From Xylocopa sonorina (taxonomy: Eukaryota; Arthropoda; Insecta; Hymenoptera; Apidae): 64,000 nucleotides of DNA. Below are positions 11,701-23,605 of the stretch, in pieces; position 1 is the stretch's first letter; the number at the start of each line of letters is the position of its first letter. The position numbers and the translations under genes were made by a program. The notes under the pieces were generated by a model. That model worked only from the letters and a program-made list of their open reading frames with translations. It ran no database searches and had not been told where the DNA came from. The stretch covers positions 248,001-312,000 of the forward strand of contig NW_027490127.1 in NCBI RefSeq assembly GCF_050948175.1. Reading direction: 5' to 3'.

Positions 11701-14180
11701 GAAGTGTTGCATTAACATTCCTTTGAAGTGAATACGAGGTATACATGACACTTCGCAATGAATATTATATCTGATCATGACACACAGAAATGAGATGCGA
11801 TATCGCATTTTAAGAAGCGTTAGAACTCTATTGCCACGATACGTTGACATGTGCAAACTCTATTTCCTAGCAAGGAAGTGTCGCATTTACATTCTTTTGA
11901 AGAGAATACGACGTTTACATGATACTTCGCAATGAATATTATATCATCATGAAACATGGAACTGAGATGCGAAGTCTCGTTTTAAGAAGCACTAGAACCC
12001 TATTGTTTCTATACGTAGACATCTGGAAACGCTATTTCCTAGCAAGGAAGTGTCGCATTTACATTCTTTTGAAGTGAATACTAGTTATACATGACACTTC
12101 GCAATGAATATTATATCTCATCATGACACACAGATATGAGATGCGATATCGCGATATAAGAAGCATTAGAACTCTATTGCTACGATACGTAGACATCTGC
12201 AAACGCTATTTCCTAGCATGGAAGTGTCGCATTTACATTCTTTTGAAGTGAATACAAGGTATACATAACACACCACAATGAATATTATATCCTGTCATGA
12301 TACATAGGAATCAGATGCGATATCGCGATAGAAGAAGCATTAGAACTCTATTGCTTCGATACGGAGACATCTGCAAACGCTATTTCCTAGCAAGGAATTG
12401 TCGCTTTTACATTCTTTTGAAGTGAATACGGGGAATACCTGACACTTCAGAATGAATATTATATCTTATCATGAAACGTAGAAATGAGATGCGATATCGA
12501 GTTTTGAGAAGCATTAGAACTCTATTGCTACGATACGTAGACATCTGCAAACGCTATTTCCTAGCAAGGAAGTGCCGCATTTTCATACTTTTGAAGTGAA
12601 TACGAGGTATACATAACACTCCCCAATGAATATTATATCTTATCATGAAATATAGAAATGAAATGCGGTATCGCATTTTAAGAAGTATTAGAACCCTATT
12701 GCTACGATACGTGGCCATCTGCAAACGCCATTTCCAAGCAAGGAAGTGTCGCATTTACATTCTTAGGAAGTGTAGACGAGGTATACATAACACTCCACAA
12801 TGAATATTGTATCTTATCATGAAACGTAGAAATGAGATGCCATATCGCGATTTAAGATGCATTGGAACTCTATTGTTCCGATACGTAGACATCTGCAAAC
12901 GCTATTTCCTAGCAAGGAAGTGTCGCATTTACATTCATTTGAAGTGAATACGAGGTATACATGACACTTCGCAATGAATATTATATCTTATCATGAAACA
13001 TCGAAATGTGATGCGATATCGCGTTTTAACAAACTTTAGATCTCTATTGCTACGATGCGTGGACATCTGCAAATGCTATTTCCTAGCAAGGTAGTATCGC
13101 ATTTTCATTCTTTTGAAGTGTATGCGATCTATATATGACACTTCGCAATGAATATTATGTCTTATAATGAAACATGGAAGTGCGATTCGATATCGCGTCA
13201 TAAGAAGCATTAGAAATCTATTGCTACAATACATAAACATCTGCAAACACTATTTAATAGCAAGGAAGTGTCGCGTTTACATTCTCTTGAAGTGTAGACG
13301 AGATATACATAACACTGCACAATGAATATTATATCTTATCATGAAACGTAGAAGTGAGGTGCGATATCGCGATTTAAGAAGCATTAGAACACTATTGCTT
13401 CGATGCGTAGACATTTGCAAACGCTATTTCCTGGAAGGGTAGTGTCGCGTTTACATTTTTTGAAGTGAATAGGAGGTATACATAACAGTTCGCAATGAAT
13501 ATTATATCTTATCATGAAACATAGAAATGAGATGCGATATCTCGTTTTGAGAAGCATTAGAACTCCATTGCTACGATACGTAGACATCTGCAAACGCTAT
13601 TTCCTAGCATGGAAGTGTCGCATTTACATTCTTTTTAAGTGAATACGAGGTATACATAACACTATACAATGAATATTATATCTTATCATGAAAAATAGAT
13701 ATGAGATGCCATATCGCGATTTAAAAAGCATTAGAACACTATTGCTACGATACGCAGACACCTGCAATCGCTATTTCCTTGCAAGGAAGTGTCGCATTTA
13801 CATTCTTTTGAAGCGAATACGAGGTATACATGACACATCGCAATGAATATTATATCTTATCATGAAACATAGAAATGAGCTGCGATTTCGCGTTTTAAGT
13901 AGGATTAGAACTCTATTGCTTCGATACGTAGACATCTGCAAACAAAATTTCCCGGCAAGGAAGTGGCGCATTTACATTCTTTTGATGTTAATACGAGTTA
14001 TACATGACACTTCGCAATGAACATTATATCTTATCACGAAACATTGAAATGGGATGCGATATCTCGTTTTAAGAAGCATTAGAACTCTATTGCTTCGATA
14101 CGTAGATATCTGGAAACGCTATTTCCTAGCAAGGAAGTGTCGCATTTACATTCTTTTGTGGTGAATACGAGGTATACATG
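8708..14180 (+). repeat. 174-bp satellite, transition from peripheral to core subfamily
   Basis: Tandem plus-strand monomers. From 8708 to about 9010 they carry peripheral-subfamily variants. Between about 9010 and 9180 mixed monomers appear. From about 9180 onwards the core variants (ACACTTCGCAATGAATATTATATC, TTTAAGAAGCATTAG, CATCTGCAAACGCTATTTCCTAGCAAGG) dominate. No gene is present; short open frames here are satellite translation. Confidence 0.92.
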
Positions 14181-14314
14181 TGTCACGTCCCGTGGTGTGA
14201 TTGTGCTCGATCCGATGGCACGATTCGTATCATTTCCCGTAAACCTACGCGAATTGCGACGGGGCCGGGTTCGTTGGCGGTCGGAACTCGATTTAACCAA
14301 AATTACGCCTTAAA

Positions 14315-14320
14315 ATTTAC
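14315..14320 (-). promoter_or_regulatory. Candidate splice donor at end of LTR ORF B
   Basis: The minus strand reads GACGAAAG|GTAAAT. The same position in the other LTR subfamily reads GAAAG|GTAAGT (59469). Exact preservation of the AAAG/GTAA junction, while flanking sequence has diverged, supports a functional donor. Confidence 0.5.
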
Positions 14321-14703
14321 CTTTCGTCGTCTTCTTTATGGTGTTTCGCATCTCGTTCCAGGTGTCTATGGCGCCGTGGATCCGTGACCGGAATAGCCGC
14401 GGCGTACTGCTGGATCAGCGGAGCGTCGACGGGAATGAGTCTCCAGGCAGGCGAGCTACGGCTGGATGAAACTGGAGCTGGAACCGTGTGATCGTGGATT
14501 CGATTTGGACGTACCGCTGCGAATACCTCCTTCGCAGGAACGGAAACGGCGTTGCAGACGTATGGATGTCCGGATGTACAACTCGCGTATTCACGAATGA
14601 GGCGGCGCAGATATTCTTTCCTCCCCGCGCGTCGTGTACGCCTTTTTGGTGGCTCGAGATTTATGAAGGGCGCTTGCACTATGACAGAATACGGTTCGGC
14701 CAA
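14317..14703 (-). CDS. LTR-internal ORF B (Arg-rich protein, spliced or truncated), intact in this copy
   Basis: An open frame of about 128 codons in the last third of the LTR, bounded upstream by an in-frame TAA and with no ATG in this copy, so the start is unknown. It aligns without gaps over most of its length to 59068-59451. Matching blocks are RTRRAGRKE, PAKEVFAAVRP, WRLIPV, YAAAI and DPRR. Many codon differences are synonymous: in EVFAAVRP at least five third positions differ with no amino-acid change. It runs into a donor-like site (AAAG|GTAAAT at 14319-14320), where the frame would end at TAA if unspliced. The basic, Arg-rich N-terminal region would suit nucleic-acid binding; that is inference. 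Function unknown. Confidence 0.55.
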   Translation of the reverse strand: MAEPYSVIVQAPFINLEPPKRRTRRAGRKEYLRRLIREYASCTSGHPYVCNAVSVPAKEVFAAVRPNRIHDHTVPAPVSSSRSSPAWRLIPVDAPLIQQYAAAIPVTDPRRHRHLERDAKHHKEDDER

Positions 14704-15442
14704 GCGATGGTGCGCTCTGGCTTACCGAGATCGATCCTTGTTCAAGATATCCTGGATACGATAGAAATGCAGAAAGAGCAGTCGAGCGTTGGAGCGCTCA
14801 AAGACCGTCCAGCGTACAGAACTGTCGCAGATGAATCGTGTGAATTAAATAGGAATCGCAAGCGTACACGTGGAATCGAATTTAAGGAACTTGTAATCGA
14901 ATAAAGAGACTTAGATTTGGTAAAACAAGAGTATATCCTATAATATCACTATCCTCCTACAATATACTATGTTTAAGTTATCAACTAAAGAATTAATTTG
15001 AAATAGAAATAGAACTAAGTTACAATAAGGACTCCGCTAATGGAGATGCGATACAGTTGGCTGCATGAGAGCTGACAGCTCGTAGCAGAGGAGCGTATTG
15101 CTCGATTCGGATTTGAGATTAGAACTGTGTCCGAGATGGGACTCGATGGAATTGATCTCTCGGTGGCGCGTCCGCGACTTCCTCGGGTCGCGCGGCGCGC
15201 GAGTCGCTGGGTCCTTCGAGTGGGTCGTACGGTCGTAGTGGGGCGGCCGCTCGGCCCTCGCGGTGGGGCGGCCGGTCGGAGTGGGGTGCGGCTCATGTTC
15301 AGCGTGAGCCGCGAGCGTCGAGTGCGCGCGGGCGCGCATCGCAGCTTATATTCTATATGTCTTAGAAATTATGACTGTACAAATATACGCTTATATCTAG
15401 GTGTGTGTTGGATTGTGTATGTACATGATTCGTGTACAGTGC

Positions 15443-15690
15443 TTAATCTAGAATCGCGTTGTATGAGAAATAAGCGTATGGTTGTGTGATCGCAGGTAAT
15501 TGGGATTCGTACGTGAAGAGGAACTCCTCGTCCTCGTGGCGTTGTCTCCTCGTCTTGGGGCGTCGAATCGTCGTGCGGCCCCTGTACGGAGGATACGGAT
15601 ACCGGTGCTGGCGGAAGAGCGGTGCCCCGGTTATGGATGCTGCGGATGGTGGTTGGCGCCAGAGGGTGGAAGGCGGTGCGCCTGACGTCA
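15443..15690 (-). CDS. LTR-internal ORF A (starts at LTR edge)
   Basis: The frame is open from the first bases of the LTR (ATG ACG TCA GGC in this copy) to a TAA at 15443-15445. It corresponds to 58142-58412 of the other subfamily: TSGxPxxTLxRxPP at the start, an (H/Y)EDEE acidic stretch, then LPAIT or SPAIT followed by a Tyr-rich FSY end. Several codon differences are synonymous (GCG/GCA, ACA/ACG, TCA/TCG). Because it begins at the U3 edge, one reading is the C-terminal tail of the element's last gene running into the 3' LTR. A stand-alone protein is the alternative. Confidence 0.4.
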
Positions 15691-18600
15691 TAGAAGCATT
15701 AGAACTCAATTGCTACGATACGTAAACATCTGCAAACACTGTTTCCTAGCAAGGAAGTGTCGCATTTACCTACATTTGATGTGAATACGAGGGATACATA
15801 ACACTGCGCAATGTGTATTATATCTTATCATGAAACATAGTAATGGGAAGCGATATCGCGTCTTAAGAAGCATTAGAACTCCATTGTTTCGATACGTAGA
15901 CATCTGCCAACGCTATTTCCTAGCAAGGAAGTGTCGCATTTAGATTCTTTTGAGGTGAATACGAGGTATGCATGACACTTCGCAATGAATATTATACCTT
16001 ATCACGAAACTTAGAAATGAGATGCGATATCGCGATTTAAGGAGCATTAAAACTCTATTGCTACGATGCGTTGACATCTGCAAACTCTATTTCCTAGCAA
16101 GGAAGTGTCGCATTTTCATTCTTTTGAAGAGAATACGAGGTTTACATGACACTTCGCAATGAATATTACATCATCATGAAACATAGAAGTGAGGTGCGGT
16201 ATTGCGTTTTAAGAAGCATTAGAACTCTATTGCTACGATAAATAGTCATCTGCAAACACTAATTCCTAGCATGGAAGTGTCCTTATTTACATTCTTTTGA
16301 AGTGAATACGATGTATACATGACACTTCGCAATGAATATTATATCATCATGAAATATAGAAGTGAGGTGCGGTATTGCGTTTTAAGAAGCATTAGAACTC
16401 TATTGCTACGATAAGTAGACATCTGCGAACGCTATTTCCTTGGAAGGAAGTGTCGCATTTACATTCTTTTGAAGAGAATACGAGGTTTACATGACACTTC
16501 GCAATGAATATTATATCATCATGAAACATAGAAGTGAGTTGCGGTAGTGCGTTTTAAGAAGCATTAGAACACTATTGCTGCGATAAGTGTACATCTGCAA
16601 ACGCTATTTCCTATCAAGGAAGTGTCGCATTTTCATTCTTTTGAAGAGAATACGAGGTTTACATGACACTTCGCAATGAATATTATATCATCGTGAAACA
16701 TAGAAGTGAGGTGCGGTATTGCGTTTTAAGGAGCATTAGAACTCTATTGCTACGATAAGTAGACATCTGCAAACGCTATTTCCTTACAAGGAAGTGTCGC
16801 ATTTACATTCTTTTGAAGTGAATTCGAGGTATACATGACACTTCGCATGAATATTATATCTCATCATGAAACATAAAAATGAGATGCGAAGTCTCGTTTT
16901 AATAAGCGTTAGTACCATATAGTTTCTATACGTAGACATCTGGAAACGCTATTTCCTAGCTAGGAAGTGCCGCATTTACATACTTTTGAAGTGAATACGA
17001 GGTATACATGGCACTTCGCAATGAATATTATACCTTATCACGAAACATAGAAATGAGATGCGATATCGCGATTTCAGGAGCATTAAAACTCTATTGCTAC
17101 GATGCGTTGACATCTACAAACGCTATTTCCTAGCAAGGAAGTGTCGCATTTACATTAATTTGAAGTGTAGACGAGAAATACATAACACTTCGGAATGAAT
17201 ATTATATTTTATCATGAGACATAAAATGAGATGCGATATCCAGTTTTAAGAAGCTTTAGAACTCTATTGCATCGATACGTAGACAACTGCAAAACGCCAT
17301 TTCCTAGGAAGGAAGTGTCGCATTTACATTCTTTTGGACTGAGTACGAGGTATATCTATCACTCCACAATGCATATTATATCTTATCATGAAACATAGAA
17401 ATGGGATGCAATGTCGCGATTTAAAAAGCATTAGAAATCTATTGCTACGATTCGTAGACATCTGCAAACGCTATTTAATTGCAAGGAAGTGTCGCCTTTT
17501 CATTCTTTTGAAGAGAATACGAGGTTTACATGACACTTCGCAATGGATATTATATTATCATGAAGCATAGAAGTGAGGTGCGGTATTGCGTTTTAAGAAG
17601 CATCAGAACTCTATTGCTTCGATACGTAGAAAACTGCAAACGCTATATCCTAGCAAGGAACTGTCGTGTTTACCTTCTTTTGATGTGAATACGAGGTATA
17701 CATGACTCTTCGCAATTAGTGTCATATCATATCATGAAACATAGAAATGAGATGCAATATCCAGTTTTAAGAAGAATTAGAGCTCTATTGCTTCGATACG
17801 TAGACACCTGCAAACGCTATTTCCTAGCAAGGAAGTGTCGCATTTACATTCTTCTGAACTGAATACGAGGTATACTTAACACTCCACAATGAATATTATA
17901 TCTCATCATGAAACCAAGAAATGAGGATCGATTTCGCGTTTTAAGAAGCATTAGAACACCTTTGCTACGATACATAGACATCTGCAGACTCTATTTTCTA
18001 CCAAGGAGGTGTCGCATTTACATTCCTTTGAAGTGAATACGAGGTATACAAAACATTCCACAATGAATATTATATGTTATCATGAAACATAGAAATGAGT
18101 ATCGATTTCGCGTTTTAAGAAGCATTAGAATTCCGTTGCTACGATTCGTAGACATCTGCAAACGCTATTTCCTATCAGGGAAGTGCCGCATTTACATTCG
18201 TTTGAAGTGTAGACGAGATAAACATAACACTGCACAATGAAAATTATATCTTATCATGAAACATAGAAATGAGATGCGATATCGCGTTTTAGAAGCATTA
18301 GAACTCTAATGCTACGGTACGTAGACATCTGCAAACGCTATTTCCTAGCAAGGGAGTTGTGCATTTACATTCATTTGAAGTGTATGCGGGGTATACATGA
18401 CACTTCGCAATGATTATTATATTTTATCATGAAACATAGAAAGGAGATGCGATATCGCGTTTTGAGAAGCATTAGAACACTAATGCTACGATACGTAGAC
18501 ATCTGCAAATGCTATTTCCTAGCAAGGGAGTGTCGCATTTACATTCTATTGAAGTGAATACGAGGTTATGATAACACTCCACAATGAATATTATATCTTA

Positions 18601-20539
18601 TCATGAAACATAGAAATGAGATGCGATATGGCGATTTAAGAAGCAGTAGATCTCTATTGCTTCGATACGTAGCCATCTGCCAACGCTATTTCCTAGCAAG
18701 GAAGTGTCGCATTTACATTCATTTGAAGTGTATGCGAGGTATACAAGACACTTCGCAATGAATATTATATCTTATCATGAAACATAGAAATGAGATTCGA
18801 TATCGCGATTTAGGAAGCATTAGAATTCTATTGCTTCGATACGTAGACATCTGCCAACGCTATTTCCTAGCAGGGAAGTGTCGCATTTACATTCATTTGA
18901 AGTGTATGCGACGTATACAAGACACATCGCAATGAATATTATATCTTATCATGAAACATAGAAATGAGATGCGATATCGCGTTTTAGAAGCATTAGAACT
19001 CTAATGCTACAATACGTAGACATTTGCAAACGCTATTTCCTAGCAAGTGAGATGTGCATTTACATTCATTTGAAGTGTATGCGGGGTATACATGACACTT
19101 CGCAGTGGTTATAATATATTATCATGAAACATAGAAATGAGATGCGATATCGCGTTTTGAGAAGCATTAGAACACTAATGCTACGATACGTAGACATCTG
19201 CAAATGCTATTTCCTAGCAAGGGAGTGTCGCATTTACATTCATTTGAAGTGAATACGAAGTATACATGACACTACGCAATGAATATTATATCTTATCCTA
19301 AAACATAGAAATGAGATGCGATATCTCGTTTTAAGAAGCATTAGTACTCTATTGCTTCGATACGTAGTCATTTGGAAAAGCTATTTCCTAGCAAGAAAGT
19401 GTTGCGTTTACATTCCTTTTAAGTGTAGACGAGATATACATAGCAATGGGCAATAAATATAATATCTTATCATGTAACGTAGAATTGAGATGCGATATCG
19501 CGTTTTAAGAAGCATTAGAACTCTATTGCTACGATACGTAGACATCTGCAGAGGCAATTTCCTAGCAAGGAAGTGTCGCATATACATTCTTAGGAAGTGT
19601 AGACGAGGTATACATAGCACCGCACAGTGAATATTATATTTTATCGTGAAACATAGAAATGAGGATCGATTCGCGTTTTGAGAAGCATTAGAACTCTATT
19701 GCTACCATACATAGACATCTGCAGACGCTATTTCCTAGCAAGGGAGTGTTGCATTTACATTCTTTGAAGTGAATACGAGGTACACATGACACTTCGCAAC
19801 GAATACTATATCCTATCATGAAACATAGAAATGAGATGCGATGTCGCGTTTTTAGAAGCTTTAGAACTCTATTGCTTCGATAGGTAGACATCTGCAAACG
19901 TTATTTCCTAGTAAGGACGTGTCGCATTTACCTACATTTGAAGTGAATACGAGGTATACATAACACTGCACAATGAGTATTATATCTTATCATGAAACAT
20001 AGAAATGAGATGCGATACCTCGTTTTAAGAAGCATTAGAGCTCTATTGCATCGATACCTAGACATTTGGGAACGCTATTTCCTAGCATGAAAGAGTGTCG
20101 TTTACACTCTTTTGAAGTGTAGACGATGTATACTTAACACTTCACAATGAATATAATATCTTATCATGAAACATAGAGCAGCGATGCGATATCGCATTTT
20201 CAGAAGCATTTGAACCTTATTGCTTCGATACGTAGAGATCTGGAATCGCTATTTCCTAGCATGGAAATATGGCATTTACTTTCTTTTGAAGTGCAGGCGA
20301 GGTATACGTAACACTTCGCAATGAATATTATATATTATCATGCAAGATAGAAATGATTTGCGTTATCGCGTTTTAAGAAGCATTAGAAATCTATATCTTC
20401 GATACGTAGACATCTGGAAAAAGCTATTTCCTAGCAAGGAAGTGTGGCATTTACATTCTTTTGAAGTGTAGACAAGCTATACGTAACACTTCGCAATAAA
20501 TATTATACCATATCATGAAACATAGAAATGAGATGCGAT

Positions 20540-21150
20540 ATCGCGTTTTAAGAAGCATTAGAACTCTCTTGCTTCGATACGTAGACATCAGGAAAGGCTA
20601 TTTCCTAGCAAGGATGAGTGGCATTTACAATCTTTTGAAGTGTAGACGACGTATACATAACACATCGCAATGAATCTTATATCTTATATCTTACCATGAG
20701 ATGCGATATCGCGTTTTAAAAAGCATTAGAACTCCGCTGCTTCGATACGTAGACATCTCGAAATGCATTTCCTAGCAAGGCAGTGTGGCATTTACATTCG
20801 TTTGAAGTATAGACGAGGTTTACATAACACTTCGCAACGAATACTATATCTTATCACGAAACAGAAATGAGACGCTATTTCGCGTTTAAAGAAGCATTAG
20901 AACTCTATTGCTTCGATTCGTAGACATCTGTAAACGCTATATCCTAGCAAGGAAGTGTCGCATTTACATTCATTTGAAGTGTATGCGTGGTATACATGCC
21001 ACTTCGCAATGAATATTATTACTTATCATGAAAGTTAGAAATGATATGCGATATCGCGATTTGAGAAGCGTTAGAACTCTATTGCATCGAAACGTGGACA
21101 TCTGCAAACGCTATTACCTAGCGGCGAAGTGTCGCATTTACATCCTTTTG
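20540..21150 (+). repeat. Multi-monomer block, copy 1 (pairs with 22990-23605)
   Basis: Contains rare variants such as a duplicated CTTATATCTTATATCTTACC and GGATGAGTGGCATTTACAATC that recur in the same order at 22990-23605, an offset of about 2457 bp. This is a recent segmental duplication inside the array. Confidence 0.75.
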
Positions 21151-21429
21151 AAGAGAATACGAGGTATACATGACACTTCGCAGTGAATATTATATCTTAT
21201 CATGAAACAAAGAAATGCAATGCGATATCGCGTTTTAAGAAGCGTTAGAAATCTATTGCTACGATACGTAGATATCTGCAGACGCTATTTCCTAGCAAGG
21301 AAGTGTCGCATTCACATTCATTTGAAGTGAATACGAGGTATACACAACACTCCACAGTGAATATCATATCTTATAATGAAACATAGAAATGAGATGCGAT
21401 ATGACGATTTAAGAAGCATTATAAATGTA

Positions 21430-21472
21430 TATATTGCTTGCTAATAATACATTGTATATGTATTATATTGCT
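21430..21472. repeat. Short AT-rich insert in a monomer, flanked by 9-bp direct repeats
   Basis: A monomer is interrupted between its AGCATTA and TTGCTTCGATA landmarks. The 9-mer TATATTGCT occurs at 21430-21438 and 21464-21472, and the interval contains a 7-bp inverted repeat (AATACAT/ATGTATT). It could be a replication-slippage product or a scar of a small transposon; too short to classify. Confidence 0.5.
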
Positions 21473-22989
21473 TCGATACGTAGACATCTGGAAACGCAAT
21501 TACCTAGAAAGGAAGTGTCGCATTTACATTCTTTTGAAGTGAATGCGAGATATTCATGACACTTCGCAATGAATACTATATCTTATCATGAAACATAAAA
21601 ATGAGATGCGAAATCTCGTTTTAAGAAGCATTGGAACTCAATTGCTTCGATAAGTAGACATCCGCCAACGCTATTACCTACCAAGGAAGTGTCGCATTTA
21701 CATTCATTTGAAGTGTATGATAGAAATACATGACACTTCGCAATGAATACTATATCTTATCATGAATCATAGAAATGAGATGCGACATCTTCTTTTATGA
21801 AGCATTAGAACTCTACAGTTTCGATAACGAGACATCTGGAAACGCTATTTCCTAGCAAGGAAGTGTCGCATTTACATTCTTTTGAAGTGAATACAAGGTA
21901 TACATGATACTTCGCAATGAATATTATATCTTATCATGAAACATAGAAATGAGATGCGATATAGCGTTTTAAGAATCACTAGAACTCTATTGCTTCGATA
22001 CGTAGACATCTGCAAACGCTATTTCCTAGCAAGGAAGTGTCGCGTTTGCATTCATTTGAAGTGAATACGAGGTATACATGACACTTCGCAATGAATATTA
22101 TATCTCATCATGACACATAAAAATGTGTTGCGATATCTCGATTTAAGAAGCATTAGAAGTCTATTCCTTCGATACGGAGACATCTGCAAACGCTATTTCC
22201 TTGCAAGGAAGTGTCGCATTTACATTCCATTGATGCGAATACGAGGTATACATGACACATCGCAATGAATATTATATCATTATGAAATATAGAAGTGAGG
22301 TGCGGTATTGCGTTTTAAGAAGCATTAGAAATATACTGCTACGATAAGTAGACATCTGCAAACGCTATTTCCTAGGAAGGAAGTGTCGGATTTACATTCT
22401 TTTGAAGTGAATACGAGGTATACGTGACACTTCGCAATGAATATTATATCATCATGAAACATAGAGGTGAGGTGCGGTATTGCGTTTTAAGAAGCATTAG
22501 AACACTATTGCTACGATAAGTAGACATCTGCAAACGCTATTTCCTTGCAAGGAAGTGTCGCATTTTCATTCTTTTGAAGAGAATACGAGGTTTACATGAC
22601 ACTTCGCAATGAATATTATATCATCATGAAACATAGAAGTGAGGAGCGGTATTGCGTTTTAAGAAGCATTAGAACTCTATTGCTACGATAAGTAGACATC
22701 TGCAAACGCTATTTCCTAGCAAGGGAGTGTCGCATTTTCACTCTTTCGAAGAGAATACGAGGATTACATGACAGTTCGCAATGAATATTATATCATCATG
22801 AAACATAGAAGTGAGGTGCGATATCGCGTTTTAAGAAGCGTTAGAACCCTATTGCTACGATACGTAGACATCTGCAAACTCTATTTCCTAGCAAGGAAGT
22901 GTCGCATTTACATCCTTTTGAAGAGAATACGAGGTTTACATGACACTTCGCAATGAATATTATATCTCATCATGACACATAGAAATGAG

Positions 22990-23605
22990 ATGCGATATCG
23001 CGTTTTAAGAAGCATTAGAACTTTCTTGCTTCGATACGTAGACATCAGGAAAGGCTATTTCCTAGCAAGGATGAGTGGCATTTACAATCTTTTGAAGTGT
23101 AGACGACGTATACATAACACATCGCAATGAATCTTATATCTTATATCTTACCATGAGATGCGATATCGCGTTTTAAAAAGCATTAGAACTCCGCTGCTTC
23201 GATACGTAGACATCTCGAAATGCATTTCCTAGCAAGGCAGTGTGGCATTTACATTCGTTTGAAGTGTAGACGAGGTTTACATAACACTTCGCAACGAATA
23301 CTATATCTTATCACGAAACAGAAATGAGACGCTATTTCGCGTTTAAAGAAGCATTAGAACTCTATTGCTTCGATTCGTAGACATCTGTAAACGCTATATC
23401 CTAGCAAGGAAGTGTCGCATTTACATTCATTTGAAGTTTATGCGTGGTATACATGCCACTTCGCAATGAATATTATTACTTATCATGAAACTTAGAAATG
23501 ATATGCGATATCGCGATTTGAGAAGCGTTAGAACCCTATTGCATCGAAACGTGGACATCTGCAAACGCTATTACCTAGCAGCGAAATGTCGCATTTACAT
23601 CCTTT
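22990..23605 (+). repeat. Multi-monomer block, copy 2 (pairs with 20540-21150)
   Basis: Nearly identical to the earlier block, including the duplicated CTTATATCTTATATCTTACC variant and the monomer with GAAACAGAAATGAGACGC. The few differences are scattered single bases. Confidence 0.75.

Larger units (their letters stand above)
14181..15690 (-). mobile_element. Gypsy-type solo LTR, diverged subfamily
   Basis: A 1510-bp GC-rich insert that reads TGACGTCAGG... to ...GGACGTGACA on the minus strand. It matches in order the LTR at 58142-59607, but with clear divergence, so it represents a second subfamily. Shared blocks include a GC-rich stretch near 15160-15230 and the coding-like stretches listed separately. 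Satellite on both sides is plus-oriented, but about 60 bp of monomer between TATACATG and AGAAGCATTAG are missing at the insertion, and no target-site duplication is visible. No internal sequence accompanies it. Confidence 0.8.
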
